This document shows, one piece after another, positions 1-9,112 of a DNA stretch of 41,110 nucleotides (its first letter is position 1; each line of letters opens with the position of its first letter). The stretch comes from Clostridia bacterium (lineage in GTDB: Bacteria > Bacillota > Clostridia > Christensenellales > Aristaeellaceae). The position numbers and the translations under genes were made by a program. Location of the stretch: positions 1 through 41,110 of the forward strand of contig JAFURI010000024.1 of the NCBI GenBank assembly GCA_017471885.1. Direction: 5' to 3'. A model generated the notes under the pieces. That model saw nothing but the letters and a program-made list of their open reading frames with translations, had not been told where the DNA came from and searched no databases.

Positions 1-68
1 AGTCACGGCGGGACAGCGTGCGGAAGGGGTTGTGCAGGGGAAAATGCAAGAGAGAAGCCTCCTTATCA

Positions 69-117
69 AAAAAGCGTCTACAACGCATCTGCAAAGACCT
101 GACGATGCGTTATAGAC
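69..117 (-). terminator. Rho-independent terminator of the exporter operon
   Basis: Read on the minus strand, a 14-bp stem (arms 104-117 and 76-89, one mismatch, 14-base loop) is followed after two bases by six T residues. No other minus-strand gene lies between this site and the permease gene ending at 675, so it most likely ends the exporter transcript. This gives a 3' untranslated region of more than 550 bases that includes the hairpin island. The large loop makes it a less typical terminator. Confidence 0.6.
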
Positions 118-219
118 ACCTGCGTGTCATGCCCCGGTGGGAAAAAATCTGAAACTAAAGATTATTATAGCACACCGCTGCGGATGTGTAAAGGGAGGAG
201 TCGGTTGCGGGACAAGGGG

Positions 220-660
220 GACCTTCGCCCCATTTCCCCGGGGGCTTCGCCCCTTTTCTCCGGGGCCTTCGGCCCTTTTCTCCGCCCAGCTTGACCGACG
301 TTTCAGGGGCACTACGTGCCCCACCCTGACCGACGCATAAATGGTTGGGTACACAAAGCAGAAAAGCCGCAGGCTCCGCGTCGCGGCGGGGGCTTCGCCC
401 CTTTTCGACGCTGCGCGATACCTGCCGCACGCCCGCGTCGCGGCGCAGCCGTAAAGAAAAGAGTCGAAGACTCCGCCGTGACCCCTGCACAAAAGCGCAC
501 AGGCTACGCCTGTGCGCTTCTTCGGGCATGCTACAGAACAGCCCGGCGGCTCCGCCGCCGGAAACGGGATTCTTAAGGGTCGAAGGCCCTTAAGCGGGTT
601 GTCAGGGCAGCGCCCTGACCAGAGTGCAGAGACAGCGTCTCTGCCGGGAGTCCAGAAGGC
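220..660. repeat. Hairpin-rich intergenic island 1 (dispersed repeat copy)
   Basis: This non-coding stretch is filled with perfect inverted repeats with three-base loops. Examples are stems 241-245/249-253 (loop TTC), 263-267/271-275 (TTC), 306-312/316-322 (TAC), 389-393/397-401 (TTC), 493-504/508-519 (12 bp, TAC), 543-550/554-561 (TCC), 601-608/612-619 (AGC) and 626-633/637-644 (AGC). The segments 407-447 and 566-595 have close copies in the same order in the island at 25397-25760. Overlapping ORFs in several frames here have low-complexity Arg/Pro/Gly-rich products and no convincing ribosome binding site, so I regard the stretch as non-coding. Bases 1-68 show nothing I recognise. Confidence 0.8.
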
Positions 661-674
661 AGAGCCCTCTGGCA

Positions 675-1891
675 TCACATCCGTCTGAGCGCGTCAATCG
701 GGCTGAGCTTGCTGGCCTTGCGGGCGGGCGACCAGCCGAAAATGACGCCCACGGCGGCGGAGAAGCCCACGCCCAGCATGATGGCGCCGTAGTTGATGGT
801 GAACTTCGTACCCATGACGGAACACATGACAGCGGATAAGATCAGGCCCAGCACGACGCCCGCCAGACCTCCTGTCACCGAGAGCAGGAAGGACTCGATC
901 AGGAACTGAATCTGGATCTGCGCCGGCTCCGCACCGATGGCCTTCTTCAGGCCGATCTCCACGGTACGCTCGGTGACGGAGGTCAGCATCATATTCATAA
1001 TGCCGATACCGCCCACCACCAGCGCAATGGACGCTATGCCGCCCAGCAAAGCGGACATCATGGACATCATGCTGTCCATGGTGGATTCAATGCTGTCCAT
1101 GGTCACAATGGAGAAGGTCTCGTCCTCATAGGCGAAGATTTCGTCCAGCTTGTCCTCCAGCGCGGCCTTCACGTCATCGGAGCTTTCAGGGGAGTCCATG
1201 TACACGGTGATGGAGGTCACCAGCGACTCGCCGTTCAGCTTCAGAGCGGTGGTGTAGGGCAGGTAGACAGACGGGGAACCGCCCATCATGCTGGAGATGG
1301 AGGAGTCGCTGTCCTCCGCCAGAATGCCGATCACCGTGAACTGAATGCCGCCGATATACAGCGTCTGACCGATGGGGTTCACGCCGTAGAAGAAGGTTTC
1401 CACCATGTCGCTGCCGATCAGGCATACCCTCGCCATGCCGTCCAGATCAATGGGCGTGATGGCCCGGCCCGATTCCAGCGCGTCCGGATTATTGACAAAA
1501 TAGTAATCGTTGGTGCCTGCAACGCTCACATTGGTTTCGCTGGCATTGTAGCGGGTCACCCTGGCCTTGAGCGACACGCTGGGCGTAACGCCGGTCACAT
1601 GATCCAGCTGCCGCAGCGCGTCCATATCCTCTGCGGAAAGACCGCCCTTCTGGTCGCTGCCAGGGGTGGAGACCGTCAGGCTGCCCGCGCCCATGGAGGT
1701 AAAGGAATCCGAGATGGAGGTGGATACGCCCGAGATGGTCGTAATCAGCGCAATGACCGCCGTTACGCCGATCAGGATGCCCAGGATCGTCAGGAAGGAG
1801 CGCATCCTGTTGGCGGTGATGTTGGCGATGGCCATCTTTACGCTTTCCACAAACATGTAGATTCCGCCCATCATTTTGCGGAAAATGTTCA

Positions 1892-1892
<1 letters not shown>
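675..1892 (-). CDS. MacB/YknZ-like ABC transporter permease
   Basis: The 405-residue protein has the layout of a MacB-type permease: one N-terminal membrane helix (about residues 33-55), a large extracellular domain (about 60-275), then three C-terminal helices of an FtsX domain. The last part carries the typical conserved stretch around VTERTVEIGLKKAIGA and ends with an S-P-I-D-A-L-R motif, as is usual for the family. The start codon overlaps the stop codon of the ATPase gene by one base, so the two are translationally coupled. In Gram-positive bacteria such proteins work with an ATPase and a membrane-fusion adaptor to export peptides or remodel envelope components. The substrate cannot be read from the sequence. 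Confidence 0.93.
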
Positions 1893-2614
<722 letters not shown>

Positions 2615-2628
2615 CCTCTCGCCTCCCG

Positions 2629-3639
2629 TCAGCGGCCGCCGAAGCCGCCGCCATAGCTTCCGCCGGGCATGTATCCGCCCTGATTTCGGGTATTACGGGT
2701 ATTCTGCATGGTGGAACCGCCGGGCGTCTGCATGCCGCCGCCAAAGTTTGAGAACAGGCTCATGATGCCTCCCACGGCGCTCTGCTTCGTCTCTGCCTGC
2801 TTGTAGACCACGTCGCCGCTCTTCAGTCCGGCGGTGACGGCCACATAATTGTCGTTATCCACGCCGACCTCCACCGCCACCTGCTGCATCTGACCGTTTT
2901 CGTCCTTCATGAGTACATAGGCGCTGTTGTTCTGCTGGAAGGAGAGGGCGTCCCTGTCCAGGATCACCGCGTCCACAGCCTCCTCCATGGGGATGGATAC
3001 CGTGGCCTGCATGCCGGGCAGTACGTTCTGCGTCACGTTCAGCTCCACGGTCACGGTGTAGTAGGCGGTATTGCCGCCGCCGGAGGGAATGCGGTTGATC
3101 TTGGCAATGGAGGACTGGAAGGTCTCGTCAAGCGCGGTGATGTTCACCGTACAGCTCTGCCCCACCTTCAGGTCGGAAATGGAATACTCGTCCACGCGCA
3201 TGGAGATGGTCATGTTCTGGAAATCTACCACCTGCACAAGACTGGCGTTGGCGGAAACCTGATCCCCCTCCTCCACGCTGATTTCGTTGATCTCCCCGTC
3301 AAAGCCCGCCTTGAGGGTGGCGCCGTTGGACAGGCGGATCAGCTTCTGGCCGCGGACCACCGCCTCGCCTTCCTTCACGTAGATCTTGCGTACGGTGGCG
3401 GATGCGTCGGCGGTAAGGGTTTCGTTGTTCTTCACGCTGACCGAGCCGGAGAAGCTCAGCGCGTTGGAGATGGTGCCGATGCGGGCGGTGTAGGTATCAT
3501 AGGTCACGGTGGCTTCGGCCCGGAGCTTTGGCCAGGCGTAGAAACAAACGAACGCCGCCGCCCCGATCATCAGCAGCAGAAGCAGCATAACCCTTCTGCC
3601 GCGGCGCTTTCTCTTTTTGCGGACGCTGTTGCTTGCCAT
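2629..3639 (-). CDS. YknX/HlyD-like membrane-fusion (adaptor) protein of the ABC exporter
   Basis: The 336-residue protein starts with a basic segment and one membrane helix (about residues 17-36). It continues with a lipoyl-like/beta-barrel adaptor region that includes the phrase VDEYSISDLKVGQ, typical of RND/ABC periplasmic adaptors. The tail (about 295-336) is rich in Gly, Asn and Thr and probably disordered. It is directly upstream of the ATPase and permease genes and so is the canonical adaptor of this exporter. It is clearly paralogous to the 382-residue protein ending at 7725: both begin MASN and share the I/V-D-E-Y...VGQ block. There is no TolC-type partner nearby, as expected for a one-membrane cell. 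Confidence 0.9.
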   Translation of the reverse strand: MASNSVRKKRKRRGRRVMLLLLLMIGAAAFVCFYAWPKLRAEATVTYDTYTARIGTISNALSFSGSVSVKNNETLTADASATVRKIYVKEGEAVVRGQKLIRLSNGATLKAGFDGEINEISVEEGDQVSANASLVQVVDFQNMTISMRVDEYSISDLKVGQSCTVNITALDETFQSSIAKINRIPSGGGNTAYYTVTVELNVTQNVLPGMQATVSIPMEEAVDAVILDRDALSFQQNNSAYVLMKDENGQMQQVAVEVGVDNDNYVAVTAGLKSGDVVYKQAETKQSAVGGIMSLFSNFGGGMQTPGGSTMQNTRNTRNQGGYMPGGSYGGGFGGR

Positions 3640-3650
3640 CAGCGCTCACC

Positions 3651-6600
3651 TCAATCTTTCAGCATTGCGAACATGTCCACGGGACCCGTGACCACGTCGT
3701 AATAATAGAATTCATCGGACGGATCGTCCGTCACGCGCCAGGTCGAACCGGATACGGTCACGTCCAGCTCAATCCCGTCCTCCATCTGACCCATGCGCAG
3801 GGTATAGGTAAAGTCCTTGCTGGGTACGCCCTCGGCCCGGAACATGCTGTAGCGGATGCCTGCCAGGAAGCCCGCCGTGGACAGCACGGAGGCCCGGTCG
3901 CCGATGCGCAGCACCAGATAATCGATGCCGCTGGCAGCCAGTTTCTTGTACACCTGACCGGAGAACTGCCAGGAATAGCTGTCGGGATTCTCCTTCGCGT
4001 CGCCCAGCGCGGTCAGCACCAGCGTATCCACGTCAGCGCCGGCCTTGCCGTTCCATACCATAAAGGAAGCGGTGAAGGAGGGCTCCCTGTCACCCTTCAC
4101 GCCTTCGTCCCGCACAAGGAGCATATCCAGCGTCTCGTCGCCCACGGTCAGCCGGGACATGCTGCCGTCGTCCAGAATCAGCTCCACCGCGTTGTAATCG
4201 GTAACGGAATCCTCCGAAGAGGAGGAGTGGCTGACGCTGCGGCTGGAGCCGCCCCGGTAACTGCCGAAACCTGCGCCCGCCGTGCGGATGGCGACGGACA
4301 CTTTTTCCCCGTTGGAGGTTTTGTTGCCCGCCCGATCCTGCACGATGATCATGCCGGGAGCAAACTCCGCAGAGACAGTCAGGGTCTGCACAAAGGACGC
4401 CACGCCCTCGCCCTGATCCGTCAGCATCTGCCATGTAGCTCCGCCGTCCAGCGAGCAGGAGACCGCGCCGCTGCCCAGATCGCCTGCCACCACCATCAGG
4501 GATCCGTCCTTGCCTGCGCTCACCTGAAGAAGGGGCGCGGTGGCGTCCAGCCTCACGGTGTAGGTATCCGACTGCGCCAGCGCCTGCGTATCGGGATCGG
4601 CCACGATGAACTGCAGCGTGTAGCTGCCCTCCTCCACAGCGGCGTAGTCGCTTTCGCCCAGACGCACGGGCACACCGCCGTCCACGGACACGGCATAGCT
4701 GTAGCCGTAAGCGCCCATATCAGCCGGGAAGTCCGGCTGGGAGGACAAACGGAACATCGGCACGGCGCTCTGCCACTGACCGGAAAGGTAATTCTGCGCC
4801 TCCACAGTCAGGCTTGCCTCCTCCTCCCGGAGATTTACGCGGGAGGCCACGCGCACAAACAGCGCATCCGTCAGCTCGATGGAGTTGCTGGTGTTGGATA
4901 CACTGACCACGAAATATCCCTCCGGATACTGCTCCGGATCAGGCTTCAGGGTTTTGCCGGACAGGGCGGTTACGTCGCCGTCCAGAATGATGGTCTTGCC
5001 GGTGACGATGTAGATGGTATCGCAATTCGCCTTCAGCAGCTCGTCAAGGCTGCCGGTGACCTTCTCGCCGTTGATCTCAGCCCAGGCTACCACGCTGCTG
5101 GATGCATCGCTCGCGCTGCCTGCGCTGACAAACAGATCCATATTACCCAGCAGTCCGCCCAGATCATCCGCAGAAGGCGGAATAACCGTAGGCTCGGCGG
5201 AGGGCTCTGCACTGGGCTCCGCACTCGGTTCTGCAGAGGGTTCCACGGTAGGCTCCACACTGGGTTCCACGGTAGGCGTAGCGGTAGGCTCCGCTGTGGG
5301 CGTAGCGGTGGGCTCCGCCGTAGGCGTGGCAGTGGGTTCCGCCGTAGGCGTGGCAGTGGGTTCCGCCGTAGGCGTGGCGGTGAGCTCCGCCGTAGGCGTG
5401 GCAGTGGGTTCCGCCGTAGGCGTGGCGGTGAGCTCCGCTGTGGGCGTAGCGGTAGGTTCTGCCGTAGGCGTGGCGGTGGGACGCGGGGTAGGGGTAGCTT
5501 CGGCGTAGATCACGTCATACTTGCCGGAACGCGCCAGAATCTCGCCGTCCGCAGAGGCCAGCACAAAGCGGTACTCACCGGAAAACTCCGGCGCAAAGCT
5601 GTCGCCGCTGAAAGTCAGCGGATCGCCGCCGTCGATGATGACGGCGTAGATCATATCCGCGTCCTTCTCCGGCAGGGATACCAGATGGAACACAGGACGG
5701 CAAGCGTCGCCGGATACGTATTCCGACGGAATCACCTGAATCTCCCGCTCCAGCACGTCCTCGTCATCCGCGTCGATCACGCCGTCCAGACGGTCGGCGT
5801 TGTCGGTAGATTCCTTTTTCTCTCCTGCCCACAGGTACACGGTATTGTCCCGCACATTGCCGTTGGGATCCCGCACGGACAGATAGATCACGTATTCGCT
5901 GTCCCTGAACACTTCAGGATCCAGCGCATAAGAGAGGCGGCTGAGCTCCTCGATGCTGTGATCGCGGATGGAAATCACGCCGGTATTGTACAGGTACAGC
6001 GTCTGCCCCAGCGGAATCAGCTCCTCCGGGGATCCGTAATGCTTAAAGCCGTTGTCCATCACATACAGCGGACCGCTGCCGTAATCCTCCGTCGCCACAA
6101 AGGGCGTGACTGTGGGTTCTGCAGTAGGCTCGGCTGTGGGCGAAGCCTCAGGGGTGGGGGACGGCTCTTCCGTGGATTCGTTCTCCGGGGTGGGGGACGG
6201 TTCCTCCATAGATTCCCCCTCAGGGGTGGGGGAAGGCTCCTCCGTGGATTCGCCCTCCGGGGTGGAGGACGGTTCTTCCGCAGGCGTTTCCGAGGGAGCC
6301 TCCGTCGGCCCGACCGGTTCTTCTTCAGGCTCCTGCGTGGGCGCGGCTGTGGGTTCGGTTGTCGGTTCAGCCGCGGGAGCCTGCGTGGGTTCAGCCGTCG
6401 GTTCTGCCGCGGGAGCCTGCGTGGGTTCAGCCGTCGGTTCTGCCGTGGGGGCCTGCGTGGGTTCAGCCGTCGGTTCTGCCGTGGGGGCCTGCGTGGGTTC
6501 CGCTGTCGGTTCTGCCGTGGGGGCCTGCGTGGGTTCAGCCGTCGGTTCTGCCGTGGGGGCCTGCGTAGGAGCAGCCGTGGGGGCCGCCACGTCGCTGGGC

Positions 6601-6674
6601 GTTGCCTCCGCAAAAGCCGGAGCGCTGCCGAAGGCCACGCACAGCGCCGTCAGCAGAGACATCATTCTTTTCAT
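3651..6674 (-). CDS. Large secreted protein with Pro-Thr-rich tandem repeats and Ig-like region
   Basis: The start at 6674 is preferred over an upstream ATG because it follows GGAAGGAG and opens with a clean Sec signal (MKRMMSLL... with cleavage likely after AFA, residue 22). The 1007-residue product has a Pro-Thr-Glu-Ala repeat block (about residues 25-188), a folded segment (about 190-390), a second Pro-Thr repeat block (about 390-500) and a long C-terminal region (500-1007). That last region includes an Ig-like stretch ending in V-Q-D-R-A-G-N-K. No LPXTG sorting signal or C-terminal membrane anchor is visible. The repeats resemble the extended stalks of surface proteins. Its place inside the exporter operon, between two adaptor genes, suggests it is a partner or cargo of the exporter; this is inference. 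I do not recognise a named family. Confidence 0.85.
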   Translation of the reverse strand: MKRMMSLLTALCVAFGSAPAFAEATPSDVAAPTAAPTQAPTAEPTAEPTQAPTAEPTAEPTQAPTAEPTAEPTQAPTAEPTAEPTQAPAAEPTAEPTQAPAAEPTTEPTAAPTQEPEEEPVGPTEAPSETPAEEPSSTPEGESTEEPSPTPEGESMEEPSPTPENESTEEPSPTPEASPTAEPTAEPTVTPFVATEDYGSGPLYVMDNGFKHYGSPEELIPLGQTLYLYNTGVISIRDHSIEELSRLSYALDPEVFRDSEYVIYLSVRDPNGNVRDNTVYLWAGEKKESTDNADRLDGVIDADDEDVLEREIQVIPSEYVSGDACRPVFHLVSLPEKDADMIYAVIIDGGDPLTFSGDSFAPEFSGEYRFVLASADGEILARSGKYDVIYAEATPTPRPTATPTAEPTATPTAELTATPTAEPTATPTAELTATPTAEPTATPTAEPTATPTAEPTATPTAEPTATPTVEPSVEPTVEPSAEPSAEPSAEPSAEPTVIPPSADDLGGLLGNMDLFVSAGSASDASSSVVAWAEINGEKVTGSLDELLKANCDTIYIVTGKTIILDGDVTALSGKTLKPDPEQYPEGYFVVSVSNTSNSIELTDALFVRVASRVNLREEEASLTVEAQNYLSGQWQSAVPMFRLSSQPDFPADMGAYGYSYAVSVDGGVPVRLGESDYAAVEEGSYTLQFIVADPDTQALAQSDTYTVRLDATAPLLQVSAGKDGSLMVVAGDLGSGAVSCSLDGGATWQMLTDQGEGVASFVQTLTVSAEFAPGMIIVQDRAGNKTSNGEKVSVAIRTAGAGFGSYRGGSSRSVSHSSSSEDSVTDYNAVELILDDGSMSRLTVGDETLDMLLVRDEGVKGDREPSFTASFMVWNGKAGADVDTLVLTALGDAKENPDSYSWQFSGQVYKKLAASGIDYLVLRIGDRASVLSTAGFLAGIRYSMFRAEGVPSKDFTYTLRMGQMEDGIELDVTVSGSTWRVTDDPSDEFYYYDVVTGPVDMFAMLKD
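5265..5490 (-). repeat. 24-bp coding tandem repeats
   Basis: About nine consecutive 24-bp units encode the eight-residue motif PTAEPTAT and close variants inside the large secreted protein. The units differ at a few third positions and at an Ala/Glu to Leu/Glu change, so they are not freshly duplicated copies. Reading frame is kept throughout. Confidence 0.85.
6343..6594 (-). repeat. 36-bp coding tandem repeats
   Basis: Six near-identical 36-bp units, with starts spaced exactly 36 bases apart from 6379 to 6559, encode the 12-residue motif TQAPTAEPTAEP near the N terminus of the secreted protein. The high identity of the units suggests recent expansion and that unit number may vary between strains. 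Confidence 0.88.
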
Positions 6675-6690
6675 ACGCACTCCTTCCCGC

Positions 6691-7728
6691 TTACTCCAGC
6701 ACAACGGTCACGTTCATACCCAGCCGGACGGATTCGTCCGCCTCAAAGGCAATGTAGCCGTCGTACATGGTTTCGCCGCCCGCGCTCTGGGAGCCGACGT
6801 AGGAAACCTCCGTCACCACGCCGGAGCAGGGCTCGCTCTTGTCTTCATTCCAGTTGAAGTAAATCCTTGCCGCCGCGCCGATCTTTACCGAGGACAGCAG
6901 CTCCTCGGGAATGCTGAAGCGGATCTGGTAATCCTCCGGCTGATACACCGTCAGCAGCACGTCGCCCTGATTCACCTTCTGCCCGGTCTGTACCCTGACC
7001 TCGGCTGCCACGCCGCCGACGGAGGCGGTGACCCTGGGATCCGCAATCACCCCGTCGGTGATCACGCCGTCCACCGTCTCAAACAGCAGCTGACCGCGCT
7101 CCACATTTTCCCCGTCCTGCACATGCATGCGCAGGATGCTGCCCGTGCCCTTCACGGCCACAGCGTCCGTGCGGGACACCGTGCCGCTGCCGATGCACAA
7201 CTCGTCATCGTAATCTTCCGCGCGGTAGATATACACCGTCTCTTCCATGTATAATTCGCCCGCCGTGGTCTCCACGGTGTAGCCCGTGCCGTTCACAGCG
7301 GTGATCACGCCCCGGGCGCGGTGGGTACCGTCCTTGGAGCAGCGGATATACACCTTCTCGCCGATGGTCACGTACCTTGTTTCCGCCGTGCTTGCCGCCT
7401 TGGATACGGTAGCGCTGACGGTATACTTGCTCACCGGCGCCAGATACATGGCCGTACCGGAGGAATCGTCGCCCACACGGGCAAAGATACCCCGGATGGT
7501 GCCGTCCTCGCTGGCCACCACGCGGCTGGTTTCCATCACCGCAATCTCATCTCCGGCCTCCAGCAGCTGTCCCTGCCGGATATGCACTTTCTCCACCGTA
7601 CCGCCGTAGGGAGCGGTCACAAGCACAGCGTCGCCCGCCACCACCGCGCCGTCAAAGGTTTCCTCCATCATCGCTGCGCCGGGAATCAGCATCAGCATAC
7701 ATAACAGTCCTGCCAGCCACTTCTTCAT
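6691..7728 (-). CDS. Secreted HlyD-like adaptor-type protein
   Basis: The 345-residue product begins with a Sec-type signal (MKKWLAGLLCMLMLIPG...). It contains two biotinyl-lipoyl-like segments with the usual V-x-x-G-x-x-V-x-x-G-x-x-L pattern, one near residues 35-70 and one near 245-270, followed by a beta-barrel-like region. This is the architecture of periplasmic adaptor/membrane-fusion proteins, but the first segment is a cleavable-looking signal rather than a long anchor. The gene overlaps the upstream adaptor gene by four bases (ATGA) and is followed after 16 bases by the repeat protein. It is the second of three adaptor-like proteins in the same operon, which is unusual. Confidence 0.82.
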   Translation of the reverse strand: MKKWLAGLLCMLMLIPGAAMMEETFDGAVVAGDAVLVTAPYGGTVEKVHIRQGQLLEAGDEIAVMETSRVVASEDGTIRGIFARVGDDSSGTAMYLAPVSKYTVSATVSKAASTAETRYVTIGEKVYIRCSKDGTHRARGVITAVNGTGYTVETTAGELYMEETVYIYRAEDYDDELCIGSGTVSRTDAVAVKGTGSILRMHVQDGENVERGQLLFETVDGVITDGVIADPRVTASVGGVAAEVRVQTGQKVNQGDVLLTVYQPEDYQIRFSIPEELLSSVKIGAAARIYFNWNEDKSEPCSGVVTEVSYVGSQSAGGETMYDGYIAFEADESVRLGMNVTVVLE

Positions 7729-8873
7729 TCTTCGTCACTCCCTCCAGCCGTCGTATCCTCCGTGCCAGGCGTCCGTCTGCGTTCTGTGCGCACCTGATCC
7801 GCCCATCCCTCCCGGGGACGCAAATCCGTGGGCGATGCGCCCTCCGGCAGCGCCCTGCCGCCGGGATTCGCCATATCCGTACCCGAGGCCACTGCAGGGA
7901 AACCGCCCGCACCGCGGCTGCGCCCGGATCCGCCGCTGCCCCGTTCCTGGTTGATCACTACCGTTTCGCCGAAAATCCGCTTGTACAGATCCGACAGGGA
8001 GAAGACGGGTCTGCTTTCCTCCACACCATCCTGCACCCAGACCTCGTCGCCTTCCTCAAGCCCTGCGGCAATCTCCACCGTCATGCCGTCGGACAGGCCC
8101 GTCTCCACACTGATCTGCCCGTACCCTTCCTCCGTCCTGCGCAGCACATAAGGCTTGCCTTCGCTGTCAAAGGAGAGGGCGGCCATGTCCAGGAGCAGCA
8201 CGCCGGAAGCTTCCTCATCCGCCATGGTGACGCTGGCCGTCATGCCGGGCAGCACGTCCTCCGGCGCTACCAGCTCCGCCGTGGCGCTGTAGCCCGCCAC
8301 GCGGCCCGTGCCCGAGGACAGGCGGCTGACGTGCTCCAGCTCCGTTTCCAGCGTCAGGTTCAGGGGCACCACGGTGATCAGACACTTCTGCCCCACGCGG
8401 ATCTGGTCCACGTCGTACTCGTCAATCTGCAGCGAGACCTTCAGATTGGTCAGATCGCAGATCTGCACCAGCTGGGCGTTGCTGCGCAGCCAGTCGCCCT
8501 CCGAGTAGCGGATCTCGTTGACCATGCCGCTGATGCCCGCAGTCAGCACCGTGCCGTCGGACAGCTCCATCAGCACGTCGCCCTCCTGCACCTCCTGACC
8601 GCCGGATACGTACAGCTTCCGGACGGACTCTGCGCCTGTTTCGTTGTACAGGGTCTCGCTGTCCGCCACGCTCAGGGTGGCGCTGAAGCTCTTGGTGGTG
8701 GCAATATCACCCCGCCGCACCGTATAGGATACATAATGAGGCTCATCCCCCGCCGACAGATACGGCTCCAGATACAGCCACGCTCCCGCGCACACCGCCG
8801 CTGTCAGCAGAAGCGTCAGGAGCCTGCGGAATCCCCGTTTTTTTCTTCGTCCCTGAGGACGGTTGCTTGCCAT
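7725..8873 (-). CDS. HlyD/YknX-like membrane-fusion protein (first gene of operon)
   Basis: The 382-residue protein has a basic N terminus, a membrane helix (about residues 18-35) and an adaptor core with the IDEYDVDQIRVGQ phrase shared with the adaptor at 2629-3639. Its tail of some 80 residues is rich in Gly, Arg, Pro and Glu and probably disordered. It is the first gene of the six-gene exporter operon and is divergent from the secreted-protein gene at 9113. I could not find a convincing minus-strand promoter in the 239-base gap. The protein is probably a second exporter adaptor that arose by duplication. Confidence 0.88.
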   Translation of the reverse strand: MASNRPQGRRKKRGFRRLLTLLLTAAVCAGAWLYLEPYLSAGDEPHYVSYTVRRGDIATTKSFSATLSVADSETLYNETGAESVRKLYVSGGQEVQEGDVLMELSDGTVLTAGISGMVNEIRYSEGDWLRSNAQLVQICDLTNLKVSLQIDEYDVDQIRVGQKCLITVVPLNLTLETELEHVSRLSSGTGRVAGYSATAELVAPEDVLPGMTASVTMADEEASGVLLLDMAALSFDSEGKPYVLRRTEEGYGQISVETGLSDGMTVEIAAGLEEGDEVWVQDGVEESRPVFSLSDLYKRIFGETVVINQERGSGGSGRSRGAGGFPAVASGTDMANPGGRALPEGASPTDLRPREGWADQVRTERRRTPGTEDTTAGGSDEE

Positions 8874-9020
8874 CAGGCGTCACCCTCCGCACAGGCGGCC
8901 CCGCCGCCCGTATTCCCGTACAGACCCTTTCTGCCGGTTCTTTCCAGATCATAGCCGACCAAGGGTAAGACCGCGTGATTCCAATGTGAATGGACGGTGA
9001 ACGTTAGCGCTTTCTCCGCC

Positions 9021-9049
9021 TTGACAGCCCGGTTTCCGCGCGCTACACT
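9021..9049 (+). promoter_or_regulatory. Sigma-A-type promoter for the two secreted-protein genes
   Basis: A perfect -35 box TTGACA (9021-9026) is followed by a 17-base spacer and the -10 box TACACT (9044-9049, four of six matches). It lies about 60 bases ahead of the start codon at 9113 and points toward it. Confidence 0.65.
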
Positions 9050-9112
9050 AATACTGACAGACGTTCGTTCAGGCCCCGCGGCCTTCATGCCTTTCAGATT
9101 GGATGTGAGTCT

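Noticed and set aside
127-678. Overlapping open frames in island 1 as possible small genes
   Set aside because: Several frames are open because stop codons are rare in this GC-rich palindromic DNA. The products are Arg/Pro/Gly-rich and differ by frame, and none has a good start signal.
5265-6594. Regularly spaced repeats as a possible CRISPR array
   Set aside because: The repeats are contiguous, in frame and encode Pro-Thr motifs. There are no unique spacers and no cas genes.
3633-6857. 1074-residue open frame on the plus strand, opposite the Pro-Thr repeat protein
   Set aside because: It is a shadow of the minus-strand gene. Its product is His/Arg/Gly-rich and low in complexity, and it runs across the borders of neighbouring genes without a ribosome binding site.
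8874-9112. Minus-strand promoter for the exporter operon
   Set aside because: A TATGAT is present near 8951-8956 but no acceptable -35 box lies at the right distance, so I did not list it.
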